Positions 26,543 to 39,757 of a stretch of DNA of 64,000 bases are shown piece by piece (the first letter of the stretch is position 1; each line of letters opens with the position of its first letter). The notes under the pieces were generated by a model, which was not told where the DNA came from, searched no databases, and saw nothing but the letters and a program-made list of their open reading frames with translations. The stretch is taken from NCBI GenBank assembly GCA_005765155.1, contig VCCP01000008.1, positions 248,001-312,000 of the forward strand, given 5' to 3'. A program made the translations under genes and the position numbers. This DNA is from Zelopaecilomyces penicillatus (Eukaryota > Ascomycota > Sordariomycetes > Hypocreales > Pseudodiploosporaceae).

Positions 26543-26855
26543 TATATATATTCTATAATAATCGGCTTAATATAACCTAGCTGTTTTATAATTATATAGG
26601 TTTAAATAATAGATCTTTTAAAAGGTATAATAATATAGTAAAGGGATAGTAAAAGGGTGATAAGATAGAAGAGATAAGTAAGAGAGATATAATAGAAAAT
26701 ATAGCTATAAATAAATAAAAAGAATATATTAAGTTTAAGTTTTAAGAAAATAAAAATTCTAGAATAATAAAATAATAATAGTAAAGAAAATCTATTATAG
26801 GGTAATAGATATATAATTAAGGTATTGGGATATTACCTTTAAAGAGGGAGATAAT

Positions 26856-27050
26856 TATAATAGGATTAGGTATCTAGGTATTTGATTATATTATATAATC
26901 TAGAAGACTATTAATTATTAGGGCTTTAATAGCCTTTTATACTTAAAGGGTATAAAGGAAAAATAACTTAATTTAAGTATAAGTCTTATTATTAATTGAT
27001 TAATAGAAGCTATATAGTCCTATCTAGTTATACCTAGAATTCCCTTAATA
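26856..27050 (+). repeat. 3' LTR of element B
   Basis: 195 bp direct partner of 17549-17743, preceded by a purine tract and followed by the ATTAT target duplication. Compared with the 5' LTR, nearly all differences are A/G or C/T. Confidence 0.9.
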
Positions 27051-27055
27051 ATTAT

Positions 27056-30000
27056 ATTTATAAATATATAAATTAATTTAAAATATAAATACTATAATAT
27101 AATTAATAAATAAATAATTTAATAATTAAGATTAGATTTAATATATCTTTTAAGATTATATATATTTAATATTATTATAAGATTAATTAAAGATTATAAG
27201 ATATATTTTATAATTAAAATATAAATAAATATTAATAATTAAGATTTTATTTTAATTATATATATAATTTTAAAGCTATTAAAAGATTTAATCTTAGGAT
27301 TATTTTAAATTAATTAAATAAATAAAATAATTATAAAAAAAAACTTTATTTAATTAAAATATATAAATATTATTATAATTATAAGATTTATATTTATTAT
27401 ATTAATAAAAAGATAAAAATATTTAATATTTAATAAATAAACTTTTTATTATTAATATTTATAAAATAAATATTATTTTAATAGATATTATTAAATAATA
27501 TAATATTTAAATAATTTATTTGAAATAAATATAAAATATATAATAATCTTATTATAACTCTTTAAAGAATTATATAAATTTATAATATTATTTAATAAAA
27601 AGAAAACTAATTATTTATTTTTATATTAAAGAATAATAAATTATTATATTTAAATCTAGATTAAATTAAATAAATAATAAATAAATCTATTTTAAGAATC
27701 TTTATATAATATATTCTAGGATTATTTATTAAAGAGATAAAAATAGATTATAAAATTAATAGATAAGAGATAAATTAAAGCTAGTTTTTTTTAAATTATT
27801 ATATTTTTTTATTAAAAAAGCTATAAAAAAATAAAGATTTTATATAAATTATTAAGCTTTAAATAAAATTATAATAAAAGATTAATATTTATTATTATTA
27901 ATTAAAAAGATATTAAGATTATTAATTAATATTTATTAATTTATAAAGCTAGATATTTATTTTATTTTTTATAGAATTTAAGTTATAAAAAGAGATAAAT
28001 ATTTTATAATATTCTAAACCTGATTTAGCTTATTTAAATAATTTATTATATTATTTAATTTATTAAATATTTTTATAATCTTTTAAAAATATATTAATTT
28101 AATCTTAAAATATATTTTAAATAACTTTATTATAATATATCTAGATAATATTCTTATATATTTAAAAGGATTAAAAAGTATTATTTATAAAAGATTTAAA
28201 ATATTCTTATATATTTATAAAAGATTAATTTATTTATTAATATTAATAAATATATATTTATTATAATTATTATTTAATATTTAGGGTTTATTATTAAGAT
28301 AGAAAAAGCTATATATTTAATATTAAAAAAGATTATAATTATAAGAGAATAAAAAGTATTTATATAAATATAAGAAATTAAGAGTTTTTTAGATTTTATT
28401 AAGATTTTATTATAAGTTTTTTTTTAATTAAGGTATTTATTTATATAATAGATAAAGGAATTTTTTTAATAAAATAATAAAAAAGATTTAGCTTTTAAAG
28501 CTTTAAAATAAATATTTATTATAAAACTAGTTTTAATTTAATAGAATCTTAAAAAGGATATAATTATTAAAGCTAATTATATAAAGAAGGTATTTAAAGA
28601 ATATCTATTATAAATATATAATAATAATTTATTATTAATTATATATTATTTAATTAAATTTATTATAATTAAAAGAATTATATAATTTATAATAAAGAAT
28701 TTCTAATAATTATATTATATTTAAAATATAATTAATTAAATTTCAAATAATAATAAATTTATTTATTATTTTAATTAATTATAAGAATTTAAAATATTTT
28801 ATAAATTTTAAAAAGCTTTTTAAATAATAAATTAAATAAATAAAAATACTTTTATTTTTTTAATATTATCTATATTATTAATCTAGTTTTTAAATAGTTT
28901 AATTTAATATCTTATTAAAAAGAGAATAAGATATAAAAGATAAAAAAATAATCTTAATATAAGTTATATATTTAATTAAAATAGCCTAATTATATATATA
29001 TATATATATTATTTAAAAAAAATTTTTAATTAAAATAATATTATTTTAAAATATTTATTTATTTGATCTTTAAAATTAAGCCTTTTAAAAGGATTTTATT
29101 TATAATTATTATTTATATATAATTATAAAGAATATATAATAATTCCTTATTAAAACTAATATAAAAGAATAAATTATAAATTATAATATAAATATATATA
29201 AGGTATTAATTTATAAAAATTAATTTTAATTTTTAAATTAAGAATCCTTTATTATTATAATTATTTAAAGGATTTATAACTCTTTTTTAATAAAATATTT
29301 AAAATAAAAATAAATATTTAAATCTTTTTATTATAATTATTATTAAAATAATATATTATAGTTAATTTATTAATTTATATATAATTATTTAATATATTAA
29401 AATAGCTATATTTTTTAATAATAATATTAAGGATTACTTTAATTATTATTTTTTATAAATAGATATTAAATATAAATAGATATTAACTTTATAATAAAGC
29501 TAAAGCTTTTAATATAAGATAATTTATTAAATTCTTAATAATTATTATTAATTATTTATTAAAATATATTTAATTAAAATAATAATATTTATAATTATTA
29601 AAATATATATTAAATAATTTTAAAATATTTAATAATATTTTTATAGATTTTTAATAAAGATTATTATAAATTAAGATTTAAATTAATTGAATTATTTTTA
29701 AATTATATTTTATAAATTAATAAATATTAAATAATTTCTATTAATAATATATTATTTATAAATAAATAATAATATAGAATATATAAATTAAAAGATTTAA
29801 AATATTTTTTAAATAATTATATATTTCTTATAATTTAATTAAATTAATTATCTTTTAATTTATTAATTAATATTTAATAATAAAAGTTTTTTTAATAATT
29901 AAAATAAATTTAAATAAATTCTAAAATAGCTTTAAAAGATTAATTTAATATAATAAAAACTATATTTAAATAAAGATAAAAAGATATTAAAAAAATAAAT

Positions 30001-31020
30001 AATTATATTTCTTAATTATATTTAATTTAAAGCTAATCTTATATAAATAACTATTATTTATATATAATAATAAACCTAAAAGATTATAAATAATTTTTAA
30101 TATTTAATAAAGTATTTTCTTTTTAAAGATAATATATAATATTCTTTATATAATCTTAAAATAAATTATTTAAATTAAAAACTAGATTAATTATATATTA
30201 AATATAAAATAATTATTTTTCTTATAATTTTAATAATTATATTAAATATATTAAATATATTAAAAGAAATCTATTTAATCTTTTATATTAATTTAATAAA
30301 ATAAATATTAAATAATTTATTTTTATTTTAATAAATAATAAATAATAAATTAAGCCTTTTTTAAATATTAAATAATAATAATAAGAATATTATATAAAAA
30401 TAAAATATAAAAAGTATTTTAATAATAAAAAAAAAAGTAATTAAAGATAATAAATATTTATAAAATAAAAAGAATAAAATAGTACTATATAAGAATTATT
30501 AAAGAATATAAAATAATTATAAATATTAAATAATTTTAAAATAAAATAAAATAATACCTATTACTTTAATAATCTTCTAATATAATAATATTAAATTAAA
30601 GTATTATTATTAAATATTATATATTTAAAATAATAAAAATAAAAATAAATATTTATATTCTTTATTATTATTTAAAAATAAAATCTAATAATATACTAAG
30701 CTTATTTTAAACTTATTAAATATTTTTTTATTTAAAATTTAATTTTAATTCTATCTTATCTTAATTAATATTATTTATATATTAAAAATATTTTTAAAAT
30801 AAATTAAATAAATAAATATTATTATTATGAAATAATTAATAATAAATATTATTTATAAAAGATATAATAAAATAAACATTAATAAATAATAATATAATAT
30901 ATTAGGATTAATATATTTTAAAAAAGAAAGATTTATTTTTATTAAGGATTTATATAAAGAATATAATAAAACTATAAAAGTATTTTATAAATATATTTTA
31001 AAGAATATAAGAGCTATAAA
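27056..31020 (+). pseudogene. pol relic of element A
   Basis: This is element A sequence resuming after the B insertion, the reverse complement of about 4290-280. The RT core reads FIIIYLDNILIYLKG at about 28120-28165. Beyond it the RNase H and integrase regions are expected up to 31020, but they are too degraded to place by eye. Stops occur in every frame. Confidence 0.7.
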
Positions 31021-31029
31021 TAATATTTT

Positions 31030-34000
31030 TATAATTTATAAAAACTAATTAAAGCTAGTAGTTAAAGTAATAAAAGAAAGGTATAATAATTATCCAGATA
31101 AAAATCTATAAAAAAAAAGATAAAAAATAATTATAAAGAAAGAAAGCTAGATTTAATTAAGAATCTAATTTCTTTTTATATTTAAAAAATATTAGAATAA
31201 TTTAGAATTATTTTGAAATTTTAAATAATATAAATAAAAAAAAGGATTTTAAGGGATAAGCCTTTATTTTCTATTCTAGCCTAATCTAATAGATTAAGCT
31301 GCTTATATACCTTAGGTCTTATATTAGGTCTTATAATAGATAAAGCTATTATATAATAATAAGTCTAGCTATAAAGGAATAATAGATTAGGCTGCTAGCT
31401 TATAATAGATATCTATAAAATAAATAAAGTAAAGCTATATTAGTTTAGGGTTTCTTTATTAATATTTAGGCTATTTAATAGATTATAATAATTATAATAA
31501 GGGTTATAGGTTTTAAAAGAGCTTTCTAGCTTACTTAAAAACTTTTAAATTAATTAAATCCTTTAATATAATTTAATTTATTAAATTTAATAGATTATAA
31601 AGCTTTTTTAATTCTCTTTTTAAGCTAGAAAAGCTTTAAAGATTATAAAAATTATTTTTTAAGCCTTAATTTATAAGATTTATTTCTTTTATAATTTAAA
31701 AAAAAGAGATCTTAATTATCTATTAATAAAAAGATATATAGATTAAATAGATCTTTTTATTTAAGATAGCTAATAGTTTAATTAGCTTTATTTTAGGGTT
31801 TAATTTAATATTTTATTAATATTTCTTAATAGAAATAATAATCTTATAATAAGCTTTAATAACTTTATAAATAATTAAATTTAATTTATTAATTATTAAA
31901 ACTGATTTTAGCTTTTATAAAAAGAGTTATAAAGGATTAAAATCTTTATTTATAATTATTATATAATTAATAAGATTAATTATAATAAATAAAATAATAA
32001 TTTAAAAAGATAATAATAATTAAATCTAGATTATAATAATCTATAAATAATTTAAAATAATCCTTATAAAGTATTTTAATAGATTATTTTATTTATAGAT
32101 ATAAAGGCTAAATATATTAAAATTAATATCTTTATTTATTAATTAATTTTTTAATAATATTAAGATATTTTTTTTATTATTAAAATATAATTATAAAGGG
32201 TATTTTTTATAATAAGCTTTTAGCTCTTTAAATAAGCCTTTTATAATATAAAAGATAATAAAACCTTTTCTATTAAATAATAAAAGAATTATTTAATAAT
32301 AGGATTTTCTTTCTATTAAAATAAGCCTTATAAAGAGTTTATTATAAGAGATTAGTTTTATTTAAAAAAAAAATTTATAATCTTTAATACTTTTAAAGGG
32401 TTTAAAATTATATTTTTAAAGGATTTATATATTAATTTAATTTATATATAAGCTAAATAAAAGAAATTAATATCTTTTATAATAATAAAATCTAATAAAT
32501 CTATTAAAATTCTAGTAATTTTTTTTATAATTATAGATTAATATAGCTTAATTAAATATATTAAATTCTAATTAATTATAATAGCTTTTAATAACTAGGG
32601 CTAATTATAGATTTTATATCTCTTTTTAAGGTAGTGCTTTTAAAGGGTTTTAAAAAGGATATAATATCTTTTAATAAATCTTTTAATAAAGGTTTTAAAG
32701 GATTTAAATCTTTAAAGCTTACTTTTATATATAAATCTATATTTATAAGGCTTTATATTAATTCTAATAATTATTTAACTGGTTTTAAAGGCTTAATAAG
32801 ATTCTTATATATATTAAAAAGGGATTTAAAAAGGATTTTAATTATTATAGAATAATTATAATAATAATTAAAAATCTTTATAAATTTAAATATAAGCTTT
32901 TATTTTTATTAAAATAAAAGCTATTTTTAATAAAGTTTAATAGTTTATAATAAATTTAATTTATTATAAATAATTTCTTTTATAAAAGTATATTATTAAA
33001 AGTATAATACTTTATTTTATTTATTATATTTAATTTTATATCTAGAAAATATAATATATTTTTTAGTATTAAAATATTATAAATCTTTAATTTAAGATTT
33101 ATAAGTATTATAAATATAATTATATTAAATTCTTTAAGATAAATTAAATTATCATTAATTATTATAAGCCTTAATTTCTTAGAATAAGTATTATAATTAA
33201 TAAAAAAAGCTTTATTATTAATAATATAATATATTAAGCCCATATTATATAATAATATATTTTTTAAATTAGTATTATATATTATATTATAAACTAATTT
33301 TTTAAGCTATATGACTTTTAAATCTTTTATATTAAATTTAAAATTAAAGCCTTAAATATTAATTATAGTATTCTAGTTATTTATAGATAGATTATAGATC
33401 CTTATTATAAAGGATATTTTATTAGATTTTATATTATTAATAATAGATTTCTTAATCTTTTTATTCTTTTAAAAGGGTTTATAAGGCTATTTTTTAATAG
33501 ATTTAAATGGTTTTTCCTTTTTTTAAAATCCTTAAAGGGTTTTTTAAAGGGTTTTTTAATCTTTTTAGTTTTATAATAGCTAGCTTTAATAATAAAAGAG
33601 GTTTTATTTTATAGCTTCTTTATTAGGTTTATTATAAGGAATTATAAATTTAAAGCTTTTAATAATATATTTAATATTATATAAATCCTAATATTATTTT
33701 TTTAATATTTAATTTATTAAGAAAAAGTATTTTTTATAGCTCTTAAGTATTAATTTATCTAATTTATAGTTTATATAATAATTTTTATTAATTATAATTT
33801 AATAAGTTTTATATTAAATTTATTATTAAATATCTTTATAAAGTTTTTATAATTATTAAAATTAAATTTATAAAAAGTATTATAAAGTATTTTATATTAT
33901 AGAATAGTATTATAATAATATTATTTATATAATAATTTATAAGCTTTTAAAGATATTTTAGCCAGGCTTATAAAGGCTTATAGGTATTAAAAATAACTAT

Positions 34001-34236
34001 TATATAATAAAAGAAACAAAATAGCTTATTAATTATTATTAAAGTTAATACTTATAATAGACTTTTTTAGAAATTTAAATAATTCTAATATTTATAATTA
34101 AATATATAAGGCTTAATACTATTAATTATAATTTTTAATACTTTTTAGCTTAAAAGCTTTTAAAAAGGCTTATATTTTCTTAAATAGCTTTTTAAAAATT
34201 AGATTTTTTAATAGATTTTTTAATTATATAAGCTAT
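31030..34236 (-). mobile_element. Internally deleted copia element C copy
   Basis: This unit shares the LTR at 34237-34710 as its 5' LTR and has homologous gag/protease sequence. At 33243-32980 the minus strand still gives an 87-codon open stretch containing INNKAFFINYNTYSKKLR and LKLKIYNILILKNILYF, the copia protease region. The RT half is missing: homology to the full unit ends near 31440, next to a truncated LTR (31030 to about 31410). Confidence 0.72.
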
Positions 34237-37200
34237 TATAATTTACAGTATATGGTTATAACTAAAGCTAGTAGTAATAGTAGTGAAAGAAAGGCAGCAA
34301 ATAGTTATTCAGAGTAAATTCTAAAGAAAAAAAGAAAGAAATAATTATATTATTAATATAGAAAAAAAAGCAGGATTTAACTAGGAATCTAGTTATCTTA
34401 TATATCTAAAAAATATTAAGATTATTTAGAATTATTTAAGTATTTTAAATAATATTTATTTAGAATTTTTTAGGTATTCTAAATATAGAGAAAGGGAGAG
34501 ATATAAGGGATAAGCCCTTATTTTATTAATCTAGCCCTATATAGCAGATCAGGCTACCTAGATATCTTAGGTCTTATAGCAGGTCTGGCTGCTATAAGAT
34601 AGCAGGTCTAGCTATTAGGTTATAGCAGATTTAGCTGTTAAGCTATAGCAGGTCTAGCTCTTAAGGGATAATAGGTTAGGCTATTATATAAAAACCCACT
34701 TATTTTAATACTCCCTTTAATAAGCTATATAATATATAGCTAGCTTTTTATAAGGGGTTTTTATAGGTTTAATAGGCTTAAAAAGCCCTAAAAAATAAGG
34801 CTTATTAAAGCCTTAATTAACCTATTAATAGGTATAGCCTTAATTATAAGATAATTTATTTTAAATAGCCTACTATTTATTTTCTGCTTAATATAATAGA
34901 ATTTTAATAAGGTATACTTTATTTAGATATATTAATTAGGGTTCTTAATATTACTTATAGAGGCTATATTATTATAATATAGGTTTATAAGCTATTAAAA
35001 AGGGATTTTTAGCTCTTTAAAAAGCTTAAAAAGCTATTTTAGCTTTTTTATAGCCTTTATTAAAGTATTTAATTTAGCTTTTATAATTAAAAGAGTTATA
35101 GTAATTTATTTTTTTAATTTTTAATAAATAAGTTTATTTATTAGCTTAAAGAGATATCTATAAATAGATTTATTAATAGCTTTATAATCTATAAAATTAT
35201 TATTTAAATAATTTAATAGCTAAGGAGTTAATTATTTAGCTTATATAAGATTTAAAGCTTTATAAAGAATAATTAATTCTTTAGAATCTTTTAAGTATTT
35301 TAAAAGGTTTTTAACTATATTATAGTAATTAATATAGTTTTATTATATATATTAAGAAAGCTATTAAATTAAAAAGGCTATATTAGGCTTAGAAAATAGT
35401 ATAAGATATATTAAAGTCCTTATAATCTATTAATAGATCTATTATTTAATAAAAATAAGAGCTTTTTTTAAAGATTCTTTTAATACTTTAAGCTATAAAG
35501 ATATAATTATAAGGGTTATATCTTATAGCTAAAAGTATTAAAAAGCCTTATTAATATATTAAGATTAATATAATTATAATTTTTTTTTAGTTTAATTATA
35601 GCTAATTTAAATCTTTAAGAAGAAGGCTATAAAGCCTTTATCTTTTATAGTAAAGACCTTATTTAATAAATATTTTAGCTTATTAATATAAAATAGGTTA
35701 GGTTTTATAATAAGATAGTTATTAATATAGATAATAATAAAGGTATTAATCTAAGTATTAATAAAGATAGCTAGATTAAAGATTAAAGATTAAAACCTTA
35801 AAATAATTAATAATTTAATTAATTACTATTATTATTTATAAAGGCCTTACTTTAGATTATATAATATCTTTTTTAATAAAATAACCTATTTTATAATAAG
35901 GTTATAATCTAGCTTAATTAATAAGGCTATTAAAGACTGATTTTTAAAGGTTTAAATCTCTATAAAAAAAGATAGATCTTTTAGAAATTCTATAAAAATA
36001 TCCTTAGATAATTAATTATTTAAAAAAGCCTTTATAAAGTTAATTTATTTGATTTCTTAATTATAAAAGGCTATTAAAATTAATAAAATCTATTAGATAA
36101 AGGGAATATTAATAGTTATAAAGGTTTTAAAATAATCTTTTCCTTTAATTTATATAAAACCTTTTATAATAAATCTAGCCTTATATTTTAAGGATTAATT
36201 TTATAAATCCTTTTTAAGCTTAAGAATAAGCCTATTTTTTAGGATTTTTTAGTTTTTTAAAACCTTTAAAAAAGGGATAAAATATATAATTTTAGCTTAT
36301 AGAATCTGATAGAATTTACTATAAATAATATTAATCTATTATTTTTTAATAAGGTTTTTTAAAGCTTTTTTTTAATTAATAGATTTTAAAAAAGCCTTAA
36401 TAATAAATTTTACCTTTAGCTTATAATAGATATTTATAAAGTAGATAAGATCTAGCTATATAGGTTTAGAGTTTTTTAATAGTTATTTAGATTATTTAAT
36501 AGGCTATAATAATTATACTATAAGCTATAATATAGGCTATAATAGAGATTATAATAGTTATAATAGTTATTATAATATCTATAATATAGGTTCTAGCAGC
36601 TATATAAATCTTTTAGCTTAATTAAGGGCTTATAAATTAATTAAATCCTTTAAGGTAGATTAATTTATTAATTTTAATAAGGTATAAAGCTCTTTTAATT
36701 CTTTTTTTAAGCTAAAAGGGCTTTAAAAACTATAAAAATTACCTTTAAAGCCCTAGCTTATAAAACCTATTCTCTTTATAATATAAAGAAATAAGATTTT
36801 AATTATTTATTAATAAAAGAGTATATAAATCAAAAAGATATTTTTATTTAATATAATTAATAGCTTAACTAGCTTTATTTTAGGGTTTAATTTAGTATCT
36901 TATTAATATTTCTTAATAAGAATAATAACCTTATAATAAGCTTTAATAGCTTTATAGGCTACTAGATTTAGTTTATTAATTATTAAAGCTAGTTTTAGCT
37001 TTTATAAGAAGAGTTACAGTAAGCTAAGGTCATTATTTATAACTATTATATAATTAATAAAATTAATTATAATAAATAAAATAATAATCCAGAGAAATAA
37101 TAATAATTAAATCTAGATTATAATAGCCTATAATTAATTTAAAATAACCTTTATAAAGTATTCTAATAGGCTATTTTATTTATAAATATAAGGGCTAGAT

Positions 37201-39757
37201 ATACTAAAACTAACACCTTTATTTATTAATTAATCTTTTAGTAGTATTAAGACCTCTTTTTTATTATTAAAATATAGCTATAAAAGAATCTTTTAATAAT
37301 AGGATTTTCTTTTTATTAAAATAAGCTTTATAGAAAGCTTATTATAAAAGATTAGTTTTATTTAAAAGGTATCTTTTTTTATAACCTTTAATACTTTTAA
37401 TAGATCTAAAAATAGGTTTTTAAAGGGTTTATATATTAATTTAGCTTATATATAAGCTAAATAAAAGAAATCTATTTCTTTTATAATAATAAAATTAAAT
37501 AAATCTATTAAAATTTTAATAATCTTTTTTAATAATTATAAGCTAATATAACTAAGATAAATATACTAAATCTCTACTAGCTATAATAGCTTTTAATAGC
37601 TAGTTTTAGCTAGTTTTAGCTAAAAGACCTATATCTCTTTTTATAATAGTATTTTTAAAGGATTCTAAAAGGGATATAATATCTTTTAATAGATCTTATA
37701 ATAGGCTCAAGTCTGGATTAAGGCTTTCTAGTATATATAGGCCTAAAATTTTAGGGTTTTTTATTAATTCTAATAATTATTTAACTGGTTTAAAGGGCTT
37801 AATAAGGTCCTTATATATATTAAAAGGGGATTTAAAGGTGATTTTAATTATTATTAGATAGTTATAATAGTAATTAAAAGGCTTTAAAAATTTAAGTATA
37901 AGCTTCCTTTTTTATTAAAAAAAAAAGCTATATTTAATAAAGTTTAATAGGCTATAATAGGTTTAGTTTATTATAAATAGCTTTTTTTATAAAAGTATAC
38001 TATTAAAATAATAATATTTTATTTTATTTATTATATTTATATTTATATTAAAGATATATAATATATTTTTTAGCTTTAAAGTATTATAGGTTTTAGGTTT
38101 AAGCCCTATAAGTATTATAAATATAGCTATTTTATATCCTTTTAAATAAATAGGATTATTATTAATTATTATAGATCTTAATTTCTTATTATAAATACTA
38201 TAATTAATAAAGAGGGTTTTATTATTAATAATATAGTATATTAAGCTAGTATTATATAATAAGGTATTCTTTAGATTAATATTATAATAGGTATTATAAG
38301 CTAATTCTTTAAGCTTTATAACTTTTAAATCTTCTTTATTAGATTTAAAATTAAAGCTTTAAATACTAGTTATAATATTCTAGTTATTTATAGATAGATT
38401 ATAGGTATTTATTATAAAGAAAGCTTTATTAGGTTTTTTATTATTAATAATAGGCTTTTTTATCTTTTTATTTTTCTAAAAGGCTTATAAAGCTATTTTT
38501 TAATAGATTTAAATAGTTTTTCCTTTTTTTTAAAGTCCTTATAAATCTTTTTAAAAGATTCCTTAGCTTTTTTAGCTTTATAAAAGCTAGCTTTTATAAT
38601 TAAAAATCTTTTATTTTATAGCTTTTTTAATAAATCTGTTATAAGGAATTATAAACTCAGGGTATTTAATAAAATACTAAACACTATATAAATCCTAATA
38701 TTATTCCTTTAGTATTTAGCTTATTATAGAAAAGCTTCTTTTATAGCCTTTAAATATTAATTTATTTAATCTATAAGCTATATAATAACTAAAGCTAATT
38801 ATAGCTTAATAAGTTAAGTATTAAATTTATTATTAAATATCTTTATAAAGCCTTTATAGCTATTAAAGCTAAGCTTATAAAAGGTATTATAAAGGGTTCT
38901 ATATTATAAGATAGTATTATAATAGTATTATTTATTTAATATTTAATAAGCTTTTAATAATATTATAACCTAATTTATAAAGGCCTATAAATACTATAAA
39001 TAGCTATTATAAAATAATAGAAATAAAATAGCCTAATAATAATTATTAAAGCTAAGGCTTATAATAGGGTTTAAAAGAAAAGTAAATAATTTAAGTGCTT
39101 ATAATTAGATTAATAAAGCTTAAAGCTATTAATTATAGTTATTAAAGCCTTTTAATTTATAGGCTTTTAAAAAGGCTTATATTTTCTTAGATAGCTCTCT
39201 TAAAGCTAGATCCTTTAATATATTTATAGGTTATACTGGCTATAATAATAGCTAAGATAGCTTAGATTAAGGTTATAGTAGCTCTTTAATAATCTTAATA
39301 GATATAACTGCTATAAATTAGGCCTATAGCTATTATAATTATTGCAATTTGCAGTATATGGTTATAACTAAAGCTAGTAGCGATAGCAGTGGAAGAAAGG
39401 CAGCGAATAGTTATCCAGAGTGAATTCTAAAGAAAAGAAGAAAGAAGTGATTATATTGCTGATATAGAAAAGAAGAAGGATATAACTAGGAATCCTTCTA
39501 TCTTTTATATCTATCTAATTCTAAGATAATTTAGAATTATGTAAGATATTCTAAATAACTATTTGGAATTATTAGGTATTCCAAATACTAAAACAGAAAG
39601 TAAGCACTAGTTTATCCCTTTATAGGTTAAGCTATAAGGGCTGTGTAAGCTTAGCTTACTGGGCTGTGCAGGTCTAGCTGCTAGGCTGTAGCAGGTTAAG
39701 CTGCTAGACTATAGCAGGTCAGGCTGCTATATATAAAAAAACCCACTTATTTTAATA
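34237..39757 (-). mobile_element. Ty1/copia element C, full-length relic
   Basis: Two LTRs (39343-39757 as 5', 34237-34710 as 3') bound 4.6 kb of internal sequence. Read on the minus strand, a copia protease-region relic lies around 38250-37980 (NYSIYNKKLRSIIINDNPIY, LKLKNILYI). An RT box Y-I-N-N lies at 35729-35718, where copia has YVDD. The order of protease upstream of RT on the minus strand, with integrase expected between, is that of copia. The LTRs in coding sense begin TATTAAAATAAGTGGG, that is TGTT-type after RIP. It is inactive. Confidence 0.78.

Larger units (their letters stand above)
17549..27050 (+). mobile_element. Ty3/gypsy chromodomain element B, nested in A and carrying a MULE
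   Basis: Both ends carry 195 bp LTRs (17549-17743 and 26856-27050) that differ mainly by transitions. They start TATAATAGGATTAG and end in TA, as expected of TG...CA after RIP. The flanking 5 bp ATTAT (17544-17548 and 27051-27055) is the target duplication, and the A sequence resumes directly after it. A purine tract (AAAGAGGGAGATAA) precedes the 3' LTR. The total is 9502 bp; without the 2753 bp MULE it is about 6.7 kb. The domain order (zinc knuckle, protease region, RT, RNase H, integrase, chromodomain) is that of a chromovirus. It is not active: stops and missense changes occur throughout. Confidence 0.92.

Noticed and set aside
32634..32855. 73-codon plus-strand frame of mainly Phe, Ile, Lys and Asn
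   Set aside because: Low-complexity composition inside the copia relic, antisense to the copia coding strand.
32980..33243. 87-codon minus-strand open frame that could pass for a small gene
   Set aside because: It is the protease region of an internally deleted copia element that happens to lack stops. It is annotated as part of that relic.
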